A DNA stretch of 64,000 nucleotides from Salinicoccus cyprini (GCF_007713705.1 NZ_VMSJ01000003.1:124001-188000), one strand, 5' to 3'. Shown: positions 16,713 to 26,576, numbered from the stretch's first letter. Made by a program: numbers and translations. Notes: generated by a model not told the origin, from the sequence alone.

Positions 16713-18074
16713 ATGTTCTTTAAACAATTCTTCGATAAAAAACTGGCACAGACATCCTATATGGTCGCTTGCCAGAAGACAAAGGAAGCAATCATCATCG
16801 ATCCAAAGCGTGTGATTGATGAATATGAGGCAGTTGCAAAAGATGAAGGCTTCATCATCACCCAGGTGACGGAAACGCACATCCACGCAGACTTCGCTTC
16901 CGGACTGCGCGACGCTGCAAAACGCTTCAATGCGACAGCATATGTATCTGATGAAGGCGACGAAAACTGGAAATACAAAAATATGCCGGAAGCTACCGTA
17001 TATCTCAAAGATGGCGACACCATCCATGTCGGCAATGTCGAATTGAAAGTGATCCACACCCCAGGCCATACACCTGAAAGCATCTCTTTCGTGCTGATCG
17101 ACCGTGGTGGCGGCAGTGATGAACCGATGGGCATCTTCACAGGTGACTTCATCTTCGTTGGCGACATTGGCCGTCCCGACCTGCTCGAAGAAGCAGCCAA
17201 AATGGAAGGCACAACCGAAGAGGGCGCGAATGCGATGTTCGCTTCCCTTAAGAAGATGAATGACTATCCGGACTTCATGCAAGTATGGCCAGGCCATGGA
17301 GCCGGCAGTGCATGTGGTAAATCCCTCGGTGCTGTGCCATTGTCCACTCTTGGATATGAGCGCAAAAATAACTGGGTGTTCGAATACGAAGATAAAGATG
17401 CCTTCATCAAAGAATTGACAAGTGACCAGCCGGAGCCGCCAAGCTACTTTGCACAGATGAAGAAAGTCAATAAGGAAGGCCTGCCTGAATTCAAGGTGAA
17501 GAAAGTCGAAATCGGTACACCTGATATGCTTCCAGGACAGCTGTTGGACCTCAGAAGCAAAGAAGCATTCAAAAAAGGGTTCAAAAAAGGCGCCATCAAT
17601 ATTCCATACAATGATAAATTCCTTCAGTTTGCTGGATGGTATGTGGATTATGATCAACCGATGACAGTCATTGCAGACCCTGAAGATAGCAGAACACTCC
17701 AGGAAGACCTTGCGTCCATCGGTTTCGACAACCTTGAATTGATCGTTCCTGAAGACAAAGCAGACAAGTACTTCGATGATTCCTATGAAAATGTCATTCC
17801 TGAAGACTTCGTCAAGAACTACGAAGACAAGCATGTTCTGGACGTCCGCTCCACTGCCGAGTACAAGGAAGGCAACCTTGATAATGCGCATCATGTCCAC
17901 TTTGGACATGTCGATGAAAAAGAAGTGCCATTCAGCACAGACGATACAATCTATGTCCACTGCCAGTCCGGTGTGCGCTCAGCCATCGCAATGAGTGCAC
18001 TTAAAGCACGCGGCTTCGATAATGTCGTCAATATAGAAAAAGGCTATGGCGGCATTAAAGAAGCGATGAAGTAA
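16713..18074 (+). CDS. cstB: Persulfide dioxygenase-rhodanese fusion CstB
   Basis: A 453-residue enzyme that in Staphylococcus oxidises low-molecular-weight persulfides and yields thiosulfate. The N-terminal metallo-beta-lactamase domain binds non-haem iron: THIHADF, HTPGHTPE, FTGDFIFVGDIGRPD and WPGHGAGSACGK. An inactive rhodanese domain (LLDLRSKEAF; no catalytic Cys) follows near residue 270, then an active one with Cys417 in YVHCQSGVRSA. It lies 60 bases after cstA with a GGAG site, and its stop codon overlaps the start of the next gene by one base. The sulfide:quinone oxidoreductase found in the S. aureus cst operon is absent from this window. Confidence 0.92.
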   Translation: MFFKQFFDKKLAQTSYMVACQKTKEAIIIDPKRVIDEYEAVAKDEGFIITQVTETHIHADFASGLRDAAKRFNATAYVSDEGDENWKYKNMPEATVYLKDGDTIHVGNVELKVIHTPGHTPESISFVLIDRGGGSDEPMGIFTGDFIFVGDIGRPDLLEEAAKMEGTTEEGANAMFASLKKMNDYPDFMQVWPGHGAGSACGKSLGAVPLSTLGYERKNNWVFEYEDKDAFIKELTSDQPEPPSYFAQMKKVNKEGLPEFKVKKVEIGTPDMLPGQLLDLRSKEAFKKGFKKGAINIPYNDKFLQFAGWYVDYDQPMTVIADPEDSRTLQEDLASIGFDNLELIVPEDKADKYFDDSYENVIPEDFVKNYEDKHVLDVRSTAEYKEGNLDNAHHVHFGHVDEKEVPFSTDDTIYVHCQSGVRSAIAMSALKARGFDNVVNIEKGYGGIKEAMK

Positions 18075-18853
18075 TGGACACTTCATTTATAATCGTCATA
18101 TTTCTGATCGGATTCATCGGTTCCTTCATCTCGGGGATGGTAGGTATCGGTGGTTCCATCATCAAGTATCCGATGCTGCTCTATATTCCTTCCATGCTCG
18201 GTATTGCCGCATTCACCTCTCATGAAGTCGCCGGTATCAGCGCCGTCCAGGTCGTTTTTGCCACCATCGCTGGCGTATGGGCATATAAAAGCAGCGGCTA
18301 CTTGAATATGAGGTTGATCCTGTATATGGGGAGCGCCATCCTGATCGGCAGTCTTCTCGGGGGATATGGTTCAGAATTCCTTACAGAGACCCAGATAGAC
18401 ATCATCTATGCGGTACTTGCCACCATTGCTGTCGTCATGATGTTTCTGCCAAAAAAGGAAGTGCCATTCAATCCCGATGATACCCTTGATTTCAATGGAC
18501 TTCTGGCAGCAGCACTTGCTTTCATTACTGGTGCTGCGGCAGGTATCGTCGGTGCTGCGGGTGCATTCATCCTCGTACCGATCATGCTTGTCGTGCTTAA
18601 AATACCGACCCGGGTAACCATCGCCACAAGTCTCGCCGTCACTTTCATTTCCTCCATTGGTACTACGATTGGTAAAGTTGTTACCGACCAGGTGCTCTAT
18701 GGGCCTGCAGCCATCATGATAGTTGCGAGTCTCATCGCAGCACCGATCGGTGCAAAAGTGGGGCAGAAGATGAATGTTAAAATACTTCAATGGATTTTGG
18801 CCCTGCTCATTCTCGGAACTTCCTTGAAGATATGGGTGGAAATCTTTTTCTAA
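18074..18853 (+). CDS. TauE/SafE-family sulfur anion exporter
   Basis: A 259-residue membrane protein with about eight hydrophobic segments in two halves, each beginning with the family's glycine-rich motif (GFIGSFISGMVGIGGSIIK and AAAGIVGAAGAFILVPIML). TauE/SafE proteins export sulfite, sulfoacetate or related anions. Its ATG overlaps the cstB stop (TAATG), so it is translationally coupled and probably exports sulfite or thiosulfate made by CstB. In S. aureus a tauE gene sits beside cstR instead; here it is the last gene of the cstAB operon. Confidence 0.88.
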   Translation: MDTSFIIVIFLIGFIGSFISGMVGIGGSIIKYPMLLYIPSMLGIAAFTSHEVAGISAVQVVFATIAGVWAYKSSGYLNMRLILYMGSAILIGSLLGGYGSEFLTETQIDIIYAVLATIAVVMMFLPKKEVPFNPDDTLDFNGLLAAALAFITGAAAGIVGAAGAFILVPIMLVVLKIPTRVTIATSLAVTFISSIGTTIGKVVTDQVLYGPAAIMIVASLIAAPIGAKVGQKMNVKILQWILALLILGTSLKIWVEIFF

Positions 18854-19149
18854 ATTTAATTTTCATCAATTAAAAAGTGCCTGTCGATCATCGTATTGAA
18901 TCATTCACAGATCTTCGATTGAAGTTTGTTACAGCGATCAGGGCAAAGATACGCAAAGTCTTAAGAATCGTCACACAAGTGGCGGTTCTATCTTTTTATA
19001 TGCAGAAAGAGTGTAATACGTCGCCCACTCGGGAACAATGCAACGAGAGCGTCAAAGGCAAGTGTGTCAGAGGATATTTCCAGACAAGCTAAAGTTGTTG
19101 ATCAGATCATCCACCATCCTGCCCTATATTGATCTAGGAGGAAGTAACC
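18854..19149. other. Intergenic region without a supported gene
   Basis: About 300 bases between the cst operon and the DMT transporter. An open frame over 18877-19092 has no ribosome site and an unconvincing composition. I see no clear terminator or promoter; the AGGAGG at the end belongs to the transporter. Confidence 0.5.
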
Positions 19150-20010
19150 ATGAAATACACCGGCATCTTGCTTGTCATACTCGCTGCCATTTTCTGGGGG
19201 ATCAGCGGTGGCATTGCAGATATATTGATGGACAAAGGATGGGATCCGCTTATCATTTCATTCTATCGCGGCGCAGTCGGATTCGTATTCTTCTTCGTAT
19301 GGTTCATCACCCACTTCAAACAGAACTGGAGCACTTCACCACGCTTTTATCTCTGGTCGCTGCTTGGCGGCATTGGGGTGGCGGGAAACTTCACCTTCTA
19401 TTTTCTGAGCATACAGGAATCGAGCGTTGCTGTTGCAGCGACTCTGATGTATACGGCGCCGATATTCGTTCTCCTGATTTCGTTTCTATTCAGAATAGAA
19501 CAATCAACATGGTTTAAATGGTTATGCGTATGCTCTGTAATTATCGGTATCGTCCTACTTACAGGTGCCTATGACCCGGAAGCCCTATCGACCGGCATAT
19601 TCGGTGTGATTGCAGGTCTCGCTGCAGGCCTGTCATATGCACTGTTCATTTTCGGTTTCAAGAATGCTTCCGACATCGGTAGACCACAGATGATACTGAC
19701 TGTAGCTTTCCTGGTATTATGTCTCATTCTTATATGGTTCATCGATATGGATGAAGCATTCATTGTGCTGACATCTGAAGACATATGGTGGTTCCTGCTG
19801 CTCGGAGCAGTAGGTGCAGGTGTATCATTCATCATCTATGTCATTGGTGTCCGCCGGACCCGCCCAACGACCGCTTCCATGGTCGCAATGGTGGAACCGG
19901 TGACCGCATCCCTTTTTGGGGTGGTTATTCTTGGTGATGGCCTCGGTTTCGTTCAGATTCTCGGCATGGGAATCATACTTGTGACCATCACGGTGCTGAG
20001 TGCTAAATAG
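19150..20010 (+). CDS. DMT-superfamily (EamA) transporter
   Basis: A 286-residue membrane protein with ten hydrophobic segments arranged as two EamA repeats. Repeat 1 begins GILLVILAAIFWGISGGIAD and has the SFYRGAVG loop; repeat 2 begins GVIAGLAAGLSYALFIFGFK and ends RRTRPTTASMVAMVEPVTA...GD, the typical EamA close. Members export amino acids or other metabolites; the substrate here cannot be inferred. AGGAGGAAGTAACC precedes the ATG. It stands alone after the cst operon. Confidence 0.88.
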   Translation: MKYTGILLVILAAIFWGISGGIADILMDKGWDPLIISFYRGAVGFVFFFVWFITHFKQNWSTSPRFYLWSLLGGIGVAGNFTFYFLSIQESSVAVAATLMYTAPIFVLLISFLFRIEQSTWFKWLCVCSVIIGIVLLTGAYDPEALSTGIFGVIAGLAAGLSYALFIFGFKNASDIGRPQMILTVAFLVLCLILIWFIDMDEAFIVLTSEDIWWFLLLGAVGAGVSFIIYVIGVRRTRPTTASMVAMVEPVTASLFGVVILGDGLGFVQILGMGIILVTITVLSAK

Positions 20011-20096
20011 GCTTGATGGCTGTTGGATAATGGCATAAGGAAATCCTATCTATTCGTAGCGAATTCGAAAAGGACCATTCAATCAGACAGATTTCT

Positions 20097-20137
20097 AAAA
20101 AGCATGTTTCCTGTCATTCTACAGAAAACATGCTTTT
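20097..20137. terminator. Bidirectional terminator
   Basis: AAAAAGCATGTTT pairs with AAACATGCTTTT between the convergent DMT transporter and truncated GNAT genes. Confidence 0.7.
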
Positions 20138-20153
20138 AAATTTGTCTTATAAG

Positions 20154-20579
20154 TTAACCAGAAGCCTTCAGATCCAATGTCATCAGATGCTCATCGTAAT
20201 ACCTGTCACCATCGAACATCGCTTTCGGCTCTGTGCCATACACTTTAAAGTCGAATGACTCGAAGAATGCAGCAGCTCTGATGTTTTCAGTGACTACTGA
20301 GAGATTGATAACCTTTACCCCATCCATTCCTTTCACCCGATCGATCAGATGGCGCACCACCTCTTTGGCAATACCCGTGCCTCTGTAATCACTTTTACAG
20401 TACATCGCGACCAGACTGCCTTTATGCTTCGACTTTGCCCCTTGTGATTGGATGAAAGCAGCAGTGCATACAAGCGCAGCCTCATCAAAGCGGCCTACAG
20501 TGAACTGAGTGTCGGAAGCATCAATAGGCTGTTCAAAGTCCGCCAATGTAGCAATCAAAATCTTAGAATTAAAAGCCAA
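20154..20579 (-). pseudogene. N-terminally truncated GNAT acetyltransferase, paralogue of the 8455 gene
   Basis: A 141-residue frame closely matching the last three quarters of the GNAT at 8455-8997 (for example SKHKGSLVAMYCKSDYRGTG and YGTEPKAMFDG). Similarity starts around the AF of the intact protein's S-A-F-G-S-T, so about 45 N-terminal residues are missing, and an in-frame TAA lies 14 codons before the possible TTG start. A ribosome site GGGAGG exists but is 20 bases from that TTG. It could make a shortened protein, but loss of the first GNAT strand and helix suggests an inactive relic. Confidence 0.65.
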
Positions 20580-20856
20580 GGAGATGTAGCGATTCTGCCA
20601 TCCTCCCGGACTTTATTTTCTTCCTGCACCGAAGGTGATAGACCAGCAAATCTCTATAACTCCATTGAATGTCATCCTGCAGTAACTTTCCTAACCCTAC
20701 TTTCACATTTTGCTTGCATAGTTATTTGAATTTTTAGTATGCTACTCATTATATACATTTATCGAATAGTCCATATGAATGGATGAGATAACCGCAATTT
20801 ATGAATCAAAAGAAATGAAACTAGCTGCAAGTATACATAGACAAGGAGATAGGCAT

Positions 20857-21708
20857 ATGAAAGATAAGTATATTCTATTGGCAAGCTGCAAGGACCAGGT
20901 GGGCATCACCAACCTGATTACCGGAATCATCTCAAAACACGGTTCCAATATACTGCACCTCGATCATTTCACGGAGTATGATTACGACAACTCTGATGAA
21001 GGTCAATTGTATTTGAGGTTCGAGTTTGAGAAAGTGAATGGGCTGAAAGCTGCTCTGGAGAGTGAACTGGAACAGAAGAATATCGATTTCGAGCTGTTTG
21101 ATAGTGCTTTAAATACAAAGATAGCCCTGTTTGTTTCAAAAGAGGACCATGCGTTCAATGAAATACTGCTCAGAGTCGAACGTGGCGAGATCCCAGCAGA
21201 AATCGTCTGTGCAGTAGGGAATCATGAAGACAATCGGCACTTCGCTGAAAGTCTCGGTGTGCCGTTCTACTATGTGCCAAGCAATGAACCTAAGGAAAAA
21301 GTCGAAGAGAAAATGCTCGCAATCTGTGACGACCATGAAGTCGACCTGATTGTTCTGGCCAAGTATATGCAGATTCTATCCGATGACTTTGTCAATCACT
21401 ACAAAGATAGAATCATCAATATACACCATTCGTTCCTGCCCTCATTCATCGGTGCGAATCCATACAAGCAGGCATGGAAACGCGGCGTCAAGTTCGTCGG
21501 TGCAACAAGCCACTATGTCACTGCAGACCTTGATGAAGGACCAATCATTGAACAGAATGTCATCCGCGTCAATCACAGGTATGACGTAAAGAGCCTGAAG
21601 AAGATCGGTCGTCATGTAGAAGCCACTGTATTGGCTCAGGCAGTCGAATATCACGTGCTGCATAAAGTGATTGTAAACCATGGCAATAAGACAATTGTTT
21701 TTGATTAA
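20857..21708 (+). CDS. purU: Formyltetrahydrofolate deformylase
   Basis: A 283-residue enzyme hydrolysing 10-formyltetrahydrofolate to formate and tetrahydrofolate. An N-terminal ACT domain (YILLASCKDQVGITNLIT) is followed by a formyltransferase-like domain with the catalytic set N-I-H-H-S-F-L-P-S-F, the GATSHYV motif and the catalytic Asp in DLDEGPII. The ATG follows AAGGAGATAGGCAT; an upstream in-frame extension has no ribosome site. It stands alone, balancing one-carbon pools. A hairpin terminator follows. Confidence 0.92.
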   Translation: MKDKYILLASCKDQVGITNLITGIISKHGSNILHLDHFTEYDYDNSDEGQLYLRFEFEKVNGLKAALESELEQKNIDFELFDSALNTKIALFVSKEDHAFNEILLRVERGEIPAEIVCAVGNHEDNRHFAESLGVPFYYVPSNEPKEKVEEKMLAICDDHEVDLIVLAKYMQILSDDFVNHYKDRIINIHHSFLPSFIGANPYKQAWKRGVKFVGATSHYVTADLDEGPIIEQNVIRVNHRYDVKSLKKIGRHVEATVLAQAVEYHVLHKVIVNHGNKTIVFD

Positions 21709-21717
21709 TGAAAAATA

Positions 21718-21772
21718 ACCCGAATGATGGGCAACGTACAGAAAAGTGTCCATCGTTCGGGTAAATATATTA
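21718..21772 (+). terminator. Hairpin after purU
   Basis: ACCCGAATGATGG and CCATCGTTCGGGT pair with one mismatch; the following sequence is AT-rich without a pure T run. Confidence 0.6.
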
Positions 21773-21794
21773 ATTATTAATCTCATCTAAAGTG

Positions 21795-21960
21795 CCTTTT
21801 AAATCTATTATTATTAATTTTTCATCATAAATGAATATGTCTCTCGGTTCTGTGCTATATCTTTTGAACTAAAATGATTCGCAGTACTTCAAACCTTTTA
21901 TGTTTCAGTTATCATTAAAAGATTTATAATTTCTTTTTTATTAAACCCCACTGTGTTTTC
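21795..21960 (-). pseudogene. Decayed third copy of the GNAT gene
   Basis: Nucleotides here still align with the 3' half of the GNAT genes at 8455 and 20154: TTTTCATCATAA, CGGTTCTGTGC and AATGATTCGCAG fall in the same order and spacing as in the intact copy, with a gap of about 12 bases and many substitutions. No frame is open. It marks a duplicated GNAT array that has been degrading beside purU, right at the edge of the AT-rich island. Confidence 0.6.
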
Positions 21961-22136
21961 TTAAATCTATCTAGACTTAATTCCTATATTAATTAGAAAC
22001 TTTGATAATCGTTATTAATATCTAAATTTTAAGTTTTCAAGCTTAATTTATATCTTAAATTACCAGAGATATAATTGTATTAAATTGAATATATAGATAA
22101 TTATAGATGGTAAAAAAGTTAATATATATTATAAAT

Positions 22137-24080
22137 TTAACTATTTTGTTGTTGTAATTCTTCAAAAATGCAAAAATCGTCATTAATTTTAATGACAATC
22201 AATATAAATATCTTTAAGAAAATAGTGTAATTTTGATGATGAATCTTCTCACTTTGCATACTATAAGGTTGTGTATGAATATACTTATTTCTTAAATCGA
22301 AACCATTATTAAATTGAGACTTGTTTAAGAAGTAATTAATATAGTCTTGTTCAGGTTTCGTTAAAAGTGAACTTTCAAATTTTACAATATCACGTTTACA
22401 TAATTCATCTATTATCTTTCTATTTTCCAAATTATATTTCCAATAACTAATTACTTTCTTATAATATAAGTTTTTTAAAATATTGATCAATAAAGAGTTT
22501 TTCATATTAATGTATTCTTCTTGATCAACTTCTAAGTAACCATGTTCGATAAGCCAGTCTATGGCAGTTAACTCGTAATCAGAATAATCATCTCTTTTAA
22601 AATTTTCATAGCTCATTAAATCACTATAACTATCATATTCTCTCTTTTGCTTTTTATGATAACTCAAAAGACTCTGATCTGAGAAAAGTAAGAATGTAAC
22701 TTGTTCAAATTCTTCACCAATGCCATAAACATACTTATTTTCAACCAATGAAGGTATATTCTTATACATTAACTGCTCAGATTGAATATCAAGTAATTCA
22801 AAATCAATTTCACCGTCTTTAACCAACAAGGTAAACTGCTTTAAGACTGATTCCAATGTGGGCATTATATTTGTACATTTTTCAAGTATAGTGGAGTTTT
22901 CAGAAGGCATGGTAATTTGAAAATTTTTTATATTAAACTCGGAAGACAAATAATCTTTAAAGAACCATTCGACTACATCTTCTAAGCGTATATTCTCACT
23001 AAGTAATAAATTATAATATCCTGAAAGCTGCATTGAAGAAATAGCATTTATTTGTTCGAACCCTAAACCTTTTTTATAGGCTTTTTTGGAGTTTGAATGG
23101 ACAAGTCTTTCAAAAACGCTCATTGTTTCCTCTGAGTTAACAAGCATGATTCTCATTTGCGTATCTACATACTCAAATAAATAAATAAAGTTATTTAAAA
23201 TGGTCGCATAGTCATCATTTTCTAATATCCATTTCCTATTATATGCTATAGACATAGAACCATCTTCAACTACGCTATTAAAAATTTCTTTATCTGAAAA
23301 GTTTAAAAAAGAAACAGACATTTTAATAGCCATACTAGGTTTTTCTTGGAAAAAGTTTTCTTCTATAATCTGAACTTTTCTCTTTGCTTTTAATCGTGTT
23401 TTCGGATTTATTTCTATTTCATTTTTATTACTTTGTATATTGGCAATCAGTTTTAAATAATTAAGGTTTGCATTTTCATTATCAATATATTTCACTAATA
23501 TTTCTTCTTTATCCTCATTACTTAATTGATCTGGTAAATGTAATTGTTTATTTTGTCCTTCATCCTCGAGTTCATAGTGCTTTAGCAAAAGAACAGCTGT
23601 AGAATCCTTTTTCACCATAAATTCTTTAATAATATTTCCATAGTACCTAGTAATATCTCTATTTCTAAGTAAGTGAAGTAGTTTTATACCACTATGATTC
23701 AAAAAACTTCTAAAATATTCGTCATTAATATTCTTATATACTTTAAATTTGTTTATAAGATACCAAAAGTCATCTTCATACTGTTTTTCAAGGCTTTCAT
23801 AAAGAAAGGCGAGATTATCTTGTGTAATTAACTTTATAAATTTAGCGACTTGTCCAAAAGCTTCTTGCACTTGAGCTTTTAAGCATTCAACTTTTTCGCT
23901 ACTCCATTTACTAAGAAAAATTTCTGCATCAAAATATTTTTTAATGTTAAATATTTCAATAGCTACGTTAATATCACTGATTTCTTCTCCATTTGCGTAT
24001 GGCTTTAACACCTGCTCACTATTATTCAAGTTATAACCACACAATAAATCATTTACTGGGTAAAATTTAATCCTTTTCAT
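22137..24080 (-). CDS. Large hypothetical protein with C-terminal HEPN-like motif
   Basis: A 647-residue, mostly helical protein I do not recognise as a named family. Near the C-terminus it reads GFDLRNKYIHT, an R-x4-H motif (Arg597, His602) followed by a hydrophobic helix and KINDDF, as in HEPN domains, many of which are RNases in toxin and phage-defence systems. The first 580 residues show no ATPase, methylase or nuclease motif. Sampled lines are about 30% GC, well below the host genes. It is divergent from mcrB-mcrC with 273 bases between. An Abi-type or toxin-like defence protein is the best guess; the function is not shown. Confidence 0.6.
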   Translation of the reverse strand: MKRIKFYPVNDLLCGYNLNNSEQVLKPYANGEEISDINVAIEIFNIKKYFDAEIFLSKWSSEKVECLKAQVQEAFGQVAKFIKLITQDNLAFLYESLEKQYEDDFWYLINKFKVYKNINDEYFRSFLNHSGIKLLHLLRNRDITRYYGNIIKEFMVKKDSTAVLLLKHYELEDEGQNKQLHLPDQLSNEDKEEILVKYIDNENANLNYLKLIANIQSNKNEIEINPKTRLKAKRKVQIIEENFFQEKPSMAIKMSVSFLNFSDKEIFNSVVEDGSMSIAYNRKWILENDDYATILNNFIYLFEYVDTQMRIMLVNSEETMSVFERLVHSNSKKAYKKGLGFEQINAISSMQLSGYYNLLLSENIRLEDVVEWFFKDYLSSEFNIKNFQITMPSENSTILEKCTNIMPTLESVLKQFTLLVKDGEIDFELLDIQSEQLMYKNIPSLVENKYVYGIGEEFEQVTFLLFSDQSLLSYHKKQKREYDSYSDLMSYENFKRDDYSDYELTAIDWLIEHGYLEVDQEEYINMKNSLLINILKNLYYKKVISYWKYNLENRKIIDELCKRDIVKFESSLLTKPEQDYINYFLNKSQFNNGFDLRNKYIHTQPYSMQSEKIHHQNYTIFLKIFILIVIKINDDFCIFEELQQQNS

Positions 24081-24353
24081 ATTAACTCCTTTACATATTT
24101 AACTCTTTGAGGCTATTCCATGACATCTTGCTCAAAAGCTACTTCGCTTTGGTATTTTATATGTCATTCACCCATTTTTACCTGTTAAAAGTTGCTTCCA
24201 TTATACTATAGACACTCCTTTGAACAGAACATTCTATGAAATTTTAATGCGGAATATTTGGATAACTAAAGTTTGCTGTTAGTTTTTAATAAAATATTTA
24301 GGATATGCTATTATGAATTAAATGATAATTTGGCAAAGGGGCTTTGGATTCCG
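24081..24353. other. Divergent intergenic region between the HEPN gene and mcrB
   Basis: AT-rich. TATAAT on the minus strand (within TAGTATAAT near 24204) could serve the HEPN gene, and CTATTATGAATT near 24310 could be a -10 for mcrB. No palindromic operator is evident. Confidence 0.35.
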
Positions 24354-26576
24354 ATGAGCAACTATAAAGATAGAAAGTTTTTCTTCGTAGGAACAACAAT
24401 TGAAGGAACGGATTATACCAATGATTTTATGGATAGCAATGAGTGGCGTCTTGGATGGGAAGGCAAGGAAGATGATGAACAGTATCAGTTGATGCGCTTG
24501 TACTATGACCAAATGAGTGAGGGAGACTATATTGTTCTCAAGTCCACTTACACTCGTAAAAATAACCTGCCGTTTTCAAACCCTAACAATAAATCTGCAT
24601 CTGTCATGAGGATAAAAGCAGTTGGAGTGATTACACAGAACCCTGGAGACGGACATACCATCAAGGTTGCCTGGATCAATGACTACCGGACAAGAATGAA
24701 GGAATGGTATTTCTATACTTCAAGAGTTGCTATGTGGATGCTGGATTACGAAGGTGACTTCAGCAGTCGCCTGGTTGAGTTTGCTCTAAATGATAATGAA
24801 CAGGACTACAGCTTTTTCTTAAGTGATGACTATTGGAAGAAGCAATTCTATAATGAAAAACAATTTCAGGAATATGAACTGTCGCAACAAGAAAAGAAGA
24901 ACGAGGTACAGTTTGACTGGGTCGATTTTTATAAAGAGTTTGCTGATAAATTGCGCCCCTACTCTAATGACAGAAGTGCACTGATTGAAAAGGTGAAGAA
25001 TACATATAACGCTATTGGGATGGAACTTCCAAAACTTGAAAGCGACCGTAATGTGATCGATATCGACCCTTTCACCATCTTTGCCCTGTTCAATAAAGGC
25101 ATCACAGATGAGAACCGGATCAAAATCATCAAGGGGTTGAAAGAGGAGTTTTCCGTGAATGCAGCCGTCCCTGAAACCTTTGACGGGATTCCTGTCGTCA
25201 ATAACATGGCAGCGACATTCTACTACTTCATAGGTGACAGAGAAGAACATGACATCGACAACTTGTGGGCCATTTTCAACGCTGCACTGGACTATGAACA
25301 GTTGTATTCTGAGGAGAGCAGAAAAGATTTCATCGAAAACTTTAATACTGTCATTCTGCAAAGAGGTATCAAGTGGAATCTGACCATGGGACTCTACTGG
25401 ATCCGCCCTGAGGCGTTCATTAACCTGGATGCGAAAAACAGAGCATTTATTTCAACCGACAAGAATATGACTTCAGAATTTGTTGATCAGTTTGGTGTGA
25501 TCAATAAAATGCCTGGAGGCGAGGCGTACCTGGACATTATAGAAGCTGCACATGCATCATTGGAAAGTAGAGACTTTAAGTACAGTACCTTCCCTGAATT
25601 ATCTTTCCACGCTTGGCATTCAACCAATAGGATGGATGAAACGAATAGTAGTTTGGAAGAGATGATTGAAGTTAGGCTGGAAGATGCTGAGCTGTCTGAG
25701 TATGCGAGCAAACTTGTCTCTTCAAAAAATGTCATTCTCAGAGGTGCTCCGGGTACAGGGAAAACTTATCTGGCAAGAAATATTGCTGCTGAAGTTGCCA
25801 GTGGCGGAAGAATTAGATCTTTTGACGATCTGGATGAGCAGTATCAGGATAATACCCAATTCATCCAGTTCCATCCGAGCTATGACTATACGGATTTTGT
25901 GGAAGGGTTCAGACCAACAATAGATGATGAAACCAATGAGATGCGTTATGAAATTGTGCCGGGTATCTTTAAGAAATTCGTATCCAGAGCGATAGCCGCT
26001 CAAAGCGAAGGAGGCGCTTTTGTCTTTATTATCGATGAAATCAACCGCGGGGAGATCTCCAAAATTTTCGGGGAATTGTTCTTTGCCATTGATCCCGGCT
26101 ATCGAGGTCATCTCGGTGCCGTCAAGACACAGTACGCTTCCATAGATGATGAAAGCGACGTCTTTTATGTACCAGAGAATGTATATATTGTTGGAACCAT
26201 GAATGATATCGACCGCAGCGTTGAGAGTTTCGACTTTGCGATGCGTCGTCGATTCAGATTCATAGAAGTGACTGCCGAGAGTCAAATCGGTATGCTCAAA
26301 TCGTCTGTTGATGATTATGAGGATGCTGTCAATCACATGCTGAGATTGAACAATGCGATATCGGAAGTGGAAGGTTTGAATAGTCATTACCATATCGGTC
26401 CGAGCTATTTCCTGAAACTGAGCGACATCGATAATAATTATGAACTGCTATGGCAAGATTACCTGGAACCACTACTCGAGGAATATGTCCGCGGGTTCTT
26501 CGATGAGGTGACGATACTTTCAGACCTTAAAGCTGCTTATGACGGTAAGCATCGGGAGTATGAGGATGAAAACTAG
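24354..26576 (+). CDS. McrB-type GTPase subunit of a modification-dependent restriction system
   Basis: A 740-residue AAA+ protein. Residues 1-110 resemble an EVE/PUA-like reader (FFFVGTTIEG, MSEGDYIVLK, AVGVITQN), the usual place for recognising modified bases. Residues 165-400 are a helical region found in Gram-positive McrB proteins (DWVDFYKEFADKL, IDPFTIFALFNKGI). The motor has Walker A GAPGTGKT (464-471), Walker B FIIDEINR (about 558-565) and MNDIDRS (616-622), which replaces the MNTADRS signature of McrB-type GTPases. It overlaps the next gene by 11 bases, forming a two-subunit McrBC. Its GC content is near that of the host, unlike the HEPN gene. The exact modification recognised is unknown. 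Confidence 0.85.
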   Translation: MSNYKDRKFFFVGTTIEGTDYTNDFMDSNEWRLGWEGKEDDEQYQLMRLYYDQMSEGDYIVLKSTYTRKNNLPFSNPNNKSASVMRIKAVGVITQNPGDGHTIKVAWINDYRTRMKEWYFYTSRVAMWMLDYEGDFSSRLVEFALNDNEQDYSFFLSDDYWKKQFYNEKQFQEYELSQQEKKNEVQFDWVDFYKEFADKLRPYSNDRSALIEKVKNTYNAIGMELPKLESDRNVIDIDPFTIFALFNKGITDENRIKIIKGLKEEFSVNAAVPETFDGIPVVNNMAATFYYFIGDREEHDIDNLWAIFNAALDYEQLYSEESRKDFIENFNTVILQRGIKWNLTMGLYWIRPEAFINLDAKNRAFISTDKNMTSEFVDQFGVINKMPGGEAYLDIIEAAHASLESRDFKYSTFPELSFHAWHSTNRMDETNSSLEEMIEVRLEDAELSEYASKLVSSKNVILRGAPGTGKTYLARNIAAEVASGGRIRSFDDLDEQYQDNTQFIQFHPSYDYTDFVEGFRPTIDDETNEMRYEIVPGIFKKFVSRAIAAQSEGGAFVFIIDEINRGEISKIFGELFFAIDPGYRGHLGAVKTQYASIDDESDVFYVPENVYIVGTMNDIDRSVESFDFAMRRRFRFIEVTAESQIGMLKSSVDDYEDAVNHMLRLNNAISEVEGLNSHYHIGPSYFLKLSDIDNNYELLWQDYLEPLLEEYVRGFFDEVTILSDLKAAYDGKHREYEDEN

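Noticed and set aside
18877-19092. Open frame of 71 codons between the cst operon and the DMT transporter
   Set aside because: No ribosome site, no recognisable similarity and unconvincing composition; probably chance.
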